Positions 12,960-24,100 of a stretch of 64,000 nucleotides of DNA are shown here, piece after piece (within the stretch, counting starts at the first letter, position 1; each line of letters begins with the position of its first letter). The stretch lies in contig OX579641.1 of assembly GCA_951230915.1 (NCBI GenBank), positions 2,728,001 through 2,792,000 of the forward strand, in the 5' to 3' direction. This DNA is from Antitrichia curtipendula (lineage: Eukaryota; Streptophyta; Bryopsida; Hypnales; Leucodontaceae). Below the pieces are notes generated by a model, which saw only the letters and a program-made list of their open reading frames with translations, made no database searches and was not told where the DNA came from. The position numbers and the translations under genes are program-made.

Positions 12960-13215
12960 ACCCATCATACACCCTCAACCCAATTGCATCCCTATCTACA
13001 TAAAGTAGGAATATTATAAATGGTGCCCAGTTCATAAATGGTTTCAATGTATTTGCTCTTGTCATTTCAAGGTATAAATTACAAGAGCAAGTACATTGAA
13101 ACCATTTATGGCCCTGGCATCATTTATGATATTCCTACCTTATATCCAACATGTCAAACCTTGAAATGTTGGATAGATGCAAATAAAAACATGTACCCAC
13201 TTTGGATTAGTGAAA
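12960..13215. repeat. Long imperfect foldback with a 30-bp near-perfect core stem
   Basis: The core arms 13033-13062 and 13081-13110 pair over 30 bases with one mismatch, a possible G-U pair, around an 18-base loop. Pairing continues less perfectly outwards: TAGGAATATTATAAATGGTGCC at the left faces GGCATCATTTATGATATTCCTA at the right. In RNA this would be a long hairpin of the young-MIRNA or foldback-MITE kind. I cannot tell which. Confidence 0.65.
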
Positions 13216-13793
13216 TGGCAGATTGAAGGATCCCTTCAAATTACAATAGTGCAACGAGCATAAGGGGAGGGAAAATTTTGGAATATTATTATTATTTTCC
13301 AGAAATGATCAAATTCAGAAAATTTGTGCAATCAACAAAAGATAGGTCTAAAATCACAAAACCAAGTAACACCAGAGAGGGCAAATATTTTCCAAGTGGA
13401 AAAGAACAACCCAACAGTTGGGGATCAGGAATAAAAGGGGATTCCAGCATAGGGGTCTAAGGGATGCTTATAAAAAATGCAACCTGTGTCCCGATTTCAT
13501 CTGTTACATTTCATCCACATACTATTTCATTAGAAGATATTTAGATGTCATTAGGGTTTAGAAACAAGAAATGAGATGAAACCATTTTGGTGGTGTTGCA
13601 TTATAACAGGCTTCGTCCTAGTACATCTTAACTTTCAACGACGGTTAACGCTTACAGCTATCATGCGTGAGTTCCAACAGAAGAAAAATTCTACCAAATG
13701 AAAATATATATCAAGTCCGGGATCCAACAAAACCAACCTACGTGACGAAAATTAGTTCAAATGCGACAGTTAAAACGAGTACCACTCGTGATG
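13216..13793. other. 3' flank of the F-box/WD40 gene
   Basis: Non-coding DNA below the stop codon of the minus-strand F-box/WD40 gene. It should hold that gene's 3' UTR and polyadenylation site. I could not fix a cleavage site. Confidence 0.4.
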
Positions 13794-16700
13794 CTATGAG
13801 GCGTCGTCCGGGGAACTTTCCCAGAATTTTGAGCTATTATTGTGTTCGAGAGAACTGTCAACCAAGGGATTCACACAATTCGTAAAGTCCTGTAGTCGGA
13901 CAAATCCAGGGTCCTCCCCACAAGTACCAGTTACAAGCTTCCCGCCACTTGCTACGAGAGCACTGACTCCCGTATCGCTGGAAGAAGACCAGATTATCGA
14001 ATCAAGTGAAGAAATTTCCTCGCCTGTCTCAGCACTCCAAACATGTACATTGCGATCACCAGTGCCACCTGTGATGACCTTGTAAGAGTCATAGTGAAGG
14101 TTATGAACCGGGCCCGAGTGATTACCAAGAACTGCCCATGGTGTGGGGGAGTCGTCGATCATTCGAAGGTCCCAAAGCTTTGCCGTTCTGAAAAAAAAAT
14201 TCACAATAATCAAATGTTTTGAAGTTCAGAAGTTGGCTCAGCAGTGACGATAGAAAGAAATAAAAAATAAAACATAGAAGCCGTAATACCTACAAAGGGT
14301 AGACATTAATCAAATGAAACTAATTAGCATGGAAAACATTTGATGTTCAGAAAAATGGAAACGAACTTGTCTGATCCACCAGTGCATACGCTCGTTCCCG
14401 ATGGATTAACCGCAAAGGTGAGAAGACCAGGCTCATGAGATGATACGGTTGCCACAGTGCACATTGTCCGAAGATCAACAGCTTTGACAGTGGTACCTCC
14501 TCCAATGTAACAAATTGAGCCTACGCTTTTCAGGCCAACTGGCATGCCATCGAAGGTTCCCTTGGTTGTACCCACACATTTTCCTACTCCAACAGAAGAA
14601 GGTGTTGCCATCACATCCCACACTCGAAGCTGGTACAAAGACCTCATTTAGTCAAATAATAATTTACAACACCTATATCTAAGCGGAACTCAAAATTCCA
14701 GTGTACACGACTTGGATCTTCAAGACTTGAAGATTATCAACACTGTTAAGAAAAAGAACAGAAAAAAACCTTGGCATCTTTAGCTGCACTGATAAGGAGC
14801 GACGGGTTGTGTCTGCAGGATAGATTATAAAGCAATGTTAGTTTCAGGTTTAAGGAGCATGTCAGAAACGCTGAGACTTCAATCGGGATGTCTTTATTTC
14901 ACTCTTACTAAACTAAAGCACAAACAACAACCCCAGATGGACAGAGAACATAATTCATGGAACTGGTTGGGCACCCCAATAGTAGCAGAAATAATCATTT
15001 TAAACAAAGAGGATAAAGCTTCATGTAGAAACAATTTCAAAACTCGTACCCAGCGACTGCAAGCTCTTTGATCGATGGTTCAAGACCGTGCAAAGTAGCC
15101 AAGAGGGGAGAGCGACCTCTGCTGCTGCTGCTAGACGACGAGAGACTCCATAGCCGCACCGTACCATCTGTGCCGCCACTGGCTAAGACTGGAGGAGAAC
15201 CCTCCTTCCCCACCAAGTGATCTGCAAGAGTGCTCACTGGCCCTTGGTGGCCTCGCAGAGTTCGAAGTGAGCGTCCCTGAATAAGGTGAAATATGAGAAT
15301 GTATAACCGTCATCAATCTTGACTACAATCTTGACTACTTTAGGATAGCGAAAGTGATCAATATGTAACATGTAGTCTGCCACGAGGTACATATTCTAAA
15401 GGTCTAAGGAACAAACATGAGGATTTCAATTATTATCAACATAGATACTACCTTTCCCCAAACTCGAATTGTATGGTCACAGCTGGATGTGACAAGAATG
15501 TTTTTGACACCACCCAAAAAGTTACGCATTACCCCGAGAAGTCCAACTGGTATCAACCTGCACGAGTGGTCTTCATCAAACTGTCGAGGACACTACTAGC
15601 CACAACATCAAGACAGGCAATAGCATCATGTTTGACCCCATGTCTGTTTAATCAACGAATTATCAACTCTTGAGAAGGAAGTAATAAATGTGTAATTCTG
15701 TTATTACTAACAAGAAATCAATAGATTGAAAGAGCAATCACAGACTCAAATATTTGCAATAACAGAATAAGTGCAAATAACATTCGAAATGATGATCACA
15801 AGTCGATGTACTGAATAGCTCTCTGAGTGCTTTAGCACGACCACTAGGGTGTAGGAGTTCCCTACCTCATGCATGTAACCCGTCCGTTATGAACTCTGAG
15901 TGCCTGCGATCGGTTTGGTGCTTCCAGAAGATGTCCGTCTTCAGAAGACTTCACGTTCCAAACCGTGATAATGGGACCCTGTTCAAACAGAAGTAAACGA
16001 AAGATTGAAATCTCCTCATCCTTGGCTGGTGACATCCGTTAGATAGTTTCTGGTACTGATCCTCCACGCAGCTATAACTCAAAGCTCGTCCTAAGTCGAG
16101 CATTCCACCTTACAATTTCTATGACTACATCACCTTGCATGCCACAACATTTTCTTTGATACAATCATATCCATGGCCCACTGTAAAAGATCCGAGAACA
16201 TGTTCCGAGACTGTCATGTTCAGAATTACCTGCGCAATTGTGACAGTGTAATCATCAAGCAGAAGATGATTGACAGGCATTGGTAGCAAATGCAAGTGCA
16301 AGTCCGTGGGATCTGTATAGCGTAGTTGTTGGGTTGCAATATGTCGTGCCACATAAGCATCCCTGTTGCCAGAGTATTGGAATGTTTTCCCATGGCACAA
16401 TTGCTTTGGTGGCCATCGATTTCTGTACAGGTATAGATAGGATATACAATGCAGATCTGTAAATAAGTTGTAGGTAAAATACCCCTCAAGATTTTCCTAC
16501 GTCAAAATTGACAACCGAGCTGAAATCACTCCAACATGTCCTCCACGAAGAAAGACAAGGGCAAGGGGGAGGAAATGTTAGAAATTAAATGCAATGATCG
16601 TTGCTGACGGAGGCCATAATGAACGAAATTGAAAAGAAACGAGTTCAATTATGCCAACCTGCACTGAATCTCCCACACAGTGTCGGAGTATGCTGCATCT

Positions 16701-16984
16701 CGGAACCTTTGACATGTCATCGCCATATTCGTCAGATCGTGTAGTGATAAAACTGATGCACAAGTCACCAAGCTGTCCATATCCAGATCTGTAGCTTTTG
16801 TTGAATTTGTCGGTCCGTCGAGTCTGCCGACACTGTGATGGTGTGCTTCCTGCCCTGCACTGTCACAATCCGACCAATCACCATCGTGGAGCGGTTCGGC
16901 GTTTCCTTTGAACTTCTCTGAATGCTGGTGCTGCCTGGTACTGCTTGTACTACCTCCCATGGGTTCTGATTTGTAACTCTTCAT
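13794..16984 (-). CDS. F-box/WD40-repeat protein (At3g52030-like), 8 coding exons, 554 aa
   Basis: The product is probably the substrate-recognition subunit of an SCF ubiquitin ligase: the F-box binds SKP1 and the WD40 propeller binds the target. Coding exons on the minus strand are 16984-16659, 16422-16230, 15978-15866, 15557-15452, 15276-15050, 14812-14770, 14629-14367 and 14187-13794. All introns are GT-AG and the phases join without a break. The start is MKSYKSEPMGG, with an in-frame stop just upstream. Residues 68-112 form the F-box (LVTCASVLSLHDLTNMAMTC, then VWEIQCRNRW). WD-type strand ends follow: ITVWNV, IRVWGK, VRLWSL, LRVWDV, KLWDLR and VHVWSA. The exon 4 acceptor (after CGTGCAG) has a poor pyrimidine tract, but it is the only in-frame choice. 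The target protein is unknown. The 5' UTR may extend through 17.0-18.3 kb. Confidence 0.92.
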
Positions 16985-18400
16985 TTCCCTTGTATCAAAT
17001 TAAAAAGAGATGAATTCTCAGTGTCGTGACTGTTTATTCTCAATTGGAACCTGATTAGAACAAGAGAGATTTTAGTAAGTCTGTAACACTTGACATACCT
17101 CGCTCGAGCAAATTAGTGTAAAACCTAGATGATCCAAACATCTCTGGCAGGTACCTACAACACTCAAAACTCTGGCAGGATCATTGCTGAAGCGATTTAA
17201 GGTTAAAACTACACAGCACCGATCTGGAAACAGCTGCAAGCACAGACCATGAGCCAGGCTATACAACTGACAGTAAATATACCAAAAAGAATATAAACGG
17301 CTCTCAAATTTTGCAAAATAAAGATTCATCATTAATTTCGTATATAAAATTCCTAATTATCAAATGCCTCTATCCTCTCACTATGCTTCCAGAAAGTCCA
17401 CTGCTGACACAATGTTCCAGTGTCTGTAGAGACTAACCATTGCCAGGCCCTCAGGAGTTCATGTATGTTACATATGGATGTGTACTATAATTCCCCGCTG
17501 CCAGGCTCTCCTCAGCAGCGTTCACAGAACTGGCTAAAATTCGCTCCAGTGCTACTTAATTTTCAGTAGCTAAATGTAAATCGGAGAAAATCCTTTAAAA
17601 AATTAGATTTTAGGTAAGATTACAACAAACAATAAAATTTGATAACCAATTTGCAACTTCCTCCACATTGGAGTTAGCATCTATTTAGTCAGTTTTGTGT
17701 TATAGTACTCCCAATAATCCTTTACAACTTGCAAAATCCTTTCTTTCTATTTTTTTTAATACTACTCACTCCCAACATAGACAAAGTTGATGCCTGTTTG
17801 TCTTGAAGATAGCATATTGCACTAAATTCCATAAGCCATAAACTAGTTCTGAGATCACTGTTGCTCAGTATCACTCGCTCTTTTTTCTTTCTTCCTTTTC
17901 AATTTTTTCTTTCAATCAGAACAGTATATCTAACACATATTTATTGAAGGACCGAAAGAGTTCAAGGTAGAAGTAATTGAACTTACACGCCAACCAGGGC
18001 GCCTTCCACCACCAATGCTACAAGCACAGCAGCTCCCTACTACCATAAACCTTCATGCACCATCTTCCCACACTCTCGTCGCGTCCACCATGGCAGCATC
18101 CAACGACCGGGGGCAAGGAAAACCAGAGCCGCAAAGGGACAAGCACGACCGAGCAACTAATCGCCATAAATCCTGATTCAAAAGCTATCCCTCCTACTTT
18201 CAGAAACACAGCCTCGCCTCAATCTCTGTACCATCCAAAGCTCACGAACCGAAAGCCGATCGGACTCCAATTCACGAAGCCTTCAATACTTATCATCCCA
18301 GCGCTCGCAACCTAAACAGAGAGTACTTCTGCTGCTCTCGCAAGTCGAAAACTAGTAGAAGCCCTCACAAAGCAGGGTGAACCTAAAAATGACTTGATAG
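16985..18400. other. 5' flank / probable 5' UTR and promoter of the F-box/WD40 gene
   Basis: No coding exon could be joined to the F-box gene here. The sequence becomes more GC-rich around 17990-18320, which would fit a first non-coding exon or promoter. The transcription start is not determined. Confidence 0.4.
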
Positions 18401-18405
18401 ACACT

Positions 18406-18465
18406 TCAATTTCAAAGCATCATTCGAAGCATCATCAGAACTGGAAGATGATGCTTTGAAATTGA
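18406..18465. repeat. Perfect 18-bp inverted repeat (hairpin) in a divergent promoter region
   Basis: TCAATTTCAAAGCATCAT at 18406-18423 is repeated as its exact reverse complement at 18448-18465, with a 24-base loop. It lies between the divergent F-box/WD40 and zinc-finger genes. Possible roles are an RNA hairpin in a 5' UTR, a dimeric protein site, or a MITE remnant. Confidence 0.7.
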
Positions 18466-18927
18466 TACCCTGAGATTACCCCTTGGGGTTCCTTTCCGGG
18501 TACCTGTATTCAGGTTTCGTTCATTATGTGTGACATTAAAGAGGTTCTGGTGATTTTAGAGAAGGTTTATCAGGGTATACGGGTGCGCACCCTTCCTGGG
18601 TATTGGGAGTTCTTCATATCTTTTTTGGGATCGACTGCTTGAAGCTCCTCGCGTCTGTGATGCTACAATTTTCTGATTTAGCAATTATTCTTATTGAATT
18701 TTCGCAAGTGAGAAAAAGACATGATTGGCGTGTCGCTTCACCGAACTCGCCACCTTCATTTCGCGGCGAGGAGGTAGCACAATGGAAGCAAAAACTGGCG
18801 TGGATGCTGGAATGTTTCAATTATTTAGAGCAAGATTAGGGCGTCAATGTACGTGCGTTTTGGGCCGATGATGGAATTTCTTTGCATCACGATGAGGCTA
18901 ATGATGTGGTGGTCTTAGTGCCAAGCG

Positions 18928-20819
18928 ATGGACGTTGCCGATTATGAATTCGCCCGCATTCCGGAGTTTGACATGAAGGAGTTGAGGCTCTTTGAGACTA
19001 CTTTGCAGGTACTCTCGATCAAATTAGCTGCGTGCATAAATGAGACGATCCTGTTATGTGGAAGCGGATTTTTGTTAGCATTCTCGTAAATTTGTTTTCT
19101 GTAGAATTAGGGCTTGTGACTGTTGATTACGGAGTTTTTACGTAGACTTCGGGATCAGTGTTACCGGAATTCGGAATATTCTCGTTGTCATGATTTCTTA
19201 AATTTGCATCTTTTATTGTATTAGACTGCGTTTTATTCGATTTTGTTTTTCAAGACTCTGTTCTTAAGATGTAAGTACACATACAAAGATTTTAAAACGG
19301 TAAAAATAACGTACAAATCATAAGTGACTTAATCACCAGAGAATAAAATTATCCTGTTTTCCTGTAACACTTTTCGGGATATACATTGGCGGGCAAATGT
19401 TCATACGCTATCACATCAGCTAGTCAATCATCTAGATGTGACTTTGTTTGTTCTGATACGAAATTGCTGAATTAAGTTATGTGCCGGAGAAGTCTTATAT
19501 TGATTCTGGCCTGTAACAGCGTGGGAAGAAAAGGGCTGCGGACGAAGGCACTGCGGACCATGGCGTAGTGGGAGAAAAGAAAGCTAGGATGGCGGGCCCT
19601 GTCAAAATAGGTGAATGCTCCTGGAAATGCGTAGACTTCGTCGTTTGAATTCGTAATTCACGAAGTGCTGCTGATGCTGTGTATATTTCACAGGACGGGC
19701 GGCTGCTGCAAAGTATTGGCAGAGTCTGATTGATGCTGGAAGAGGTATATCCAACCTGGTCCCTCAAACTTCTACTCACTAAGTTCCGTTACGCGTCTGT
19801 GATTTTGTTATAATCGTTTCAAATATACATTAAAATTCATGAGGTAGTGTTGCCTTTCAGATTTGGGTATTAGGACCGAAGAGATGAAAGAAGAGGCTAT
19901 TTACACTCCGCCAAATTACTTGCGGAGTTTGAAATTGAAAGTAAGAGCTTCAACGACTCCGACGAGCAATAAAGCCTTTGTAGCTTCAATGCGTGCTAAG
20001 GTATTCCAAACTCGTTCATTTCTTTCGGCAAATGGTGGATTCATTATCAAGACCGATTCGTCCTGTGGCACAAAAGAATAACTAATATTTAGGTTGTCCA
20101 CAGTCTGCGTGTAAAATCCCGCATTTTCGTCATAGTGGACCGACAAGGCAAATTTTGTCTTCTACTCCATTTCGTAGAGTAGCCTCGTTGAGATGATCCA
20201 TTACAAGGAATGATCTGTGTTGATCAAAATGTGGCAATTGTTCAACACGGATTCTAAATGAGATCCAAAATCCCTTTTATTCTGATTTGCTTCGGTGCAT
20301 CTTGAATAACAGGTCAACCTAGTAGCACAAGCTCAATCTACATCAACCACACAGGATGCGAAGTTCAAGTGCACCCACTGCGACAAGTAAGTCTTTGAAA
20401 CTGCGACAGCCTCAGACCAGCGAAATGACCCTTAATCGATCTTCAAGTAGAGCTGCGTTCTTTTGAAAGTGTCTGATTGAGTTTGACAATTGTCATTTTG
20501 TCCAAGGATTTCAATTCTTAATCAAGTGGTCAACTTCAGAAATAAGTAGGGGCACTGTATTGCTCGATACCACCCCTCCCCGTAAAGAGAATCAACATTC
20601 TCCCCTAAGGACATTGACCTAGTGCCAGTGATATGGTCTTCATGTACCATCCCAAATAATGCGTGTATGATGTACAGTCCAATTAAATCGCCAGTGTGAA
20701 TTTTCACGAGAAGATTGATCTGCTATTGAGCACGAATGTGGTGCACTGGTGTTTGCAGGACATTCACAACCAAGACTTCACTTGGTCAGCACATAGCAGC
20801 AAAACATGTGGAGCAATGA
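18928..20819 (+). CDS. Small single-C2H2 zinc-finger protein, 6 exons, 165 aa, function unknown
   Basis: Exons 18928-19008, 19520-19610, 19694-19744, 19861-20000, 20313-20386 and 20759-20819 join in phase with GT-AG introns to give 165 residues. The protein starts MDVADYEFARIPEFDMKELR. A basic stretch at 29-52 (GKKRAADEG...EKKARM) looks like a nuclear localisation signal. The middle contains KYWQSLIDAGRDLGIR and IYTPPNYLRSLKLKVR. The C-terminus is one classical finger, C141-X2-C144-X12-H157-X4-H162, with SLGQHIAAKH in its helix, not the plant QALGGH. The finger is split by the last intron between D145 and K146, and the protein ends three residues after the last His. I do not recognise the family. 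A nuclear, nucleic-acid-binding role is inference. It is head-to-head with the F-box gene and convergent with PNSB1. Confidence 0.82.
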
Positions 20820-21166
20820 AGAAATAATAGTACGCTGGTGCAGTGGAGCGCGTCGATTCACTACTGAGGCTTTCACGAGGATCTCTGCTAACAAATATCT
20901 TGTCCCAGCTTCAACAGAAGGATCTCTACATTCAGGAGATCCGCAAGATTGGACACGTCTAGCCCCAACTTTAGCATCGTTGGCGAAATCCTAATTTAGT
21001 AGATGTTAAACTATCAAAAGTGCAGATAATAACGCAAAGAGAGAATCAAAGAGGAGTGATAGCAAATCACAATGCCAGTTTTGAGACAGGAACCCTTTCT
21101 GAGAGAATTATGAACGACAAGATGTGTTACAATTACAAGAATGATACACGCGTAGTATCTCCAAAA

Positions 21167-24100
21167 CTACGCCGCAACTACAGCTTCCTTCGCAATAGTT
21201 GAAAGAGCTATCGTTGCAGCTTTCAAGTCAAGACCAGATAGCTCGTCGGTCTTAGACGCAACCACTGCACAGTCCGTCGCATAACTTGGAACGAACAATT
21301 TGGCTTTCGCTTGTGAAGAGAAGAGTGCAACCCTGCAATTTCATCGCCAGTATTATTACTCTGATCAGCACTCTAACCTAGCTCTCCAAAGTTCTAATAT
21401 GAGTTAGTTGGCTTACTTATGTGAATCCCGTGTAAACAGTAGGTAGAGTTCTTTATATGAGATAAGCAAACTGGGCACAATGCATCATGGAAACAAGCAC
21501 CAACAACTTAACCCTTAAACGCCTCCATCCTTTTTTCAATTTTTGCACAATTTTGCTAATATCTACAGAAATTTCAGTTACCGCAATTTCATGAAATTGG
21601 TCATTAACCCCTAAGCGCTCAAACGACCATTTTATGGTCGCTGCCCGACTTCGGGCAGATTTTTCAGGTAGAAAAAAACTTTTTTCAATTTTTAATTTTT
21701 TTTTTTTTTTTAAAAGATTGTATTGTCTTTCTATATTTATATTCAAAACTAAGATCGCTACGGTCAAACAAAAACTATAAGAAAAATAGCACAAAGAGTC
21801 TAATATTGCCTAGTGTTGAAAAACTTACTATTTGGGGAAAGTGTTGGTGTTTTCATTACTGGGTCTTATGCATTTTTTCACAAATCAATAGAAACCACAA
21901 TTTTGACCAATCAAAAAAAGATTCAATTGCTAAAGATAGAAATTGTATTTTTGGTGAATTTTTGAAGTTATATCTTTGAAATTCATTTGAAGAGAATCTA
22001 AGAATAATTTTATAATTTCGACCATACGGATATTTTCTTCTTTTTGTGCTTCACATTATCTATTTTAATGCAAACTTCAAAAAAGTTGTAGAACTTATAT
22101 TTTATAACACATTTGTGTTTTGTCCAAACCCCTTGGGCTTTTAGGGGTTAAGAAGGTTGTCTTTTCAACGTTCAAGTATTACAATGGATGAATGAGAAGT
22201 TAGTTGGACTGAAAAGTGCCTGCCAGAATATGGACGTCGGAGCGCCTAAGGGTTAAGCTACTGCTATGGAAGCTCAAGCATGATGAAGCAAACTCATAAG
22301 AATTACAAGAGTTCCTTACGTGCGTTTCTTCATCGCAATAGCCAACTGCAATGCAACCGTATTTGTGGTCACTACTCCTGATGAGGCGCTGATCAGGGCT
22401 GTCAGCTGCTCAATGGTCCACCCAATACAAAGATCAGTGACAACTCTTTCCAAAGCAGTAGGACATCTTTAGGCCCTCTCTGCACATTCATGCGGCGCAT
22501 TCATACACCCAAAAAAGACTAAAAGAACGAATAAGAAAGAAACAAAAAAAACACGAAAATGAAAACGAAAACAGAAGTAGAAAGAAATTAGAATTTAATT
22601 TGCAAAGCAGACCTGGCCAGGAGTGGTGATGAAGACAATGTGGGAATCTTCTCCACAAATCTCCTTCACTTTGAGCCTCTCTTTCTCGTTTGGAATAACG
22701 AATACCACTTTCTCACTGCTTCAATTAGTTCACAACACTTCTGTCAGATTCCATTCTCTATTCCTGCTCATATGCTCATGTGAGATCAGAAGAAGAATAA
22801 CTCCCATCCTAAAGAAGGCGTGAACAAAGAGTTTGCTGGGACAATTAACGTCAATTTCGTTGAATTGGCAGAAATCCACAACTGTAGCAATTTTCAGGGC
22901 GTGCGGCCTAAAACATAAATCTCTGTCTGTCCTAGTGTTTAGAGATTTGTGTACATGAATGTCACAATTTTGACGCTCAGAACCGCGGCAAATTTAACAT
23001 AATTGACAATAATTCCATCAAGTAAGCCACACGGACCTAGATAGCGAGTGCCGCCCTTGATCCTCGTTTCACAGGAGGACCATTGTCTCATTATTTGAAT
23101 CCATTACCTCTCTAAGATCCCAGTCTCTATTCTTTTCATGCTCATTTTAGACCAAAAGAATAACTCTGACCTTAAGACTAATGTGTTACTTGCGGTAGTT
23201 CCACTAGACCAAAGAATGACTCTTTTTAGAGTTTTCGAAGGTAGACCATGCAAGCATGTGAGAGAGAAGTCCAGAGAATCAACGCACCTTGTAGATTTGG
23301 CAAGCTCTGCCCACATTCTGAGAGGAAGGAGGCTGTCTGTGTCGCCCTTTGATGTCATCGATGCACTGGAATCGCATTGGAGACCGTGGAACACAAGGAA
23401 AGGACCCTCAGTCACACCTGCCTCCGTGTACTTAGCTTCCACATAGGCTTTTACCTTTTTAGAAACGGCAACTTCCAAAGGAGGTAGTTCAGTTCTGGAC
23501 TGGTACTTTCCCATTTGGCTTACTACTTCAATCATTTCTGCGTACCTACACATCAACATGAAAGTAGACTTTTAGTACGCACATTAAAAAAACAGCTCAT
23601 TGTCATAATTAATCCCAGGTGCTATGAGACAATCTCAAGGTTGTGCAAGTATGTTTGCAAGACAAACTGCAGACATGACGCCATGTGTGTCACTGTTTCA
23701 TTGGTTAGTTAAAAGAGGGTTAAAACCCATGATTCTTCTCCTCACTCTAAGCAATGAGATCGGCCAAAAAACACTTGATTGCGTATAACAACTTGGCATT
23801 ATGTCCAATAATGCTCTCAAGCCTCCCAGCTCTTGCGCATTACCTAGTCCATAATGCAGGCTATGATATCATGATGAATTCTTGACATTTGCAAGCGGTT
23901 TGCAGGGGACGAATTTTACATGTTAAACCCACTTTCTGCCAACTCCAACTGCGGTGCATTGATGGCAACGTCGAGAAACTTGCCAGCGCCAACTCCATTC
24001 ACATCTGGATATATGTAGCTGATTTTATTGCGAATATCAGCCAGCCACAAAAATATCGAGTGGCCCATGCCAGCCTGCTTGGTGGACAATACCATGTCAT

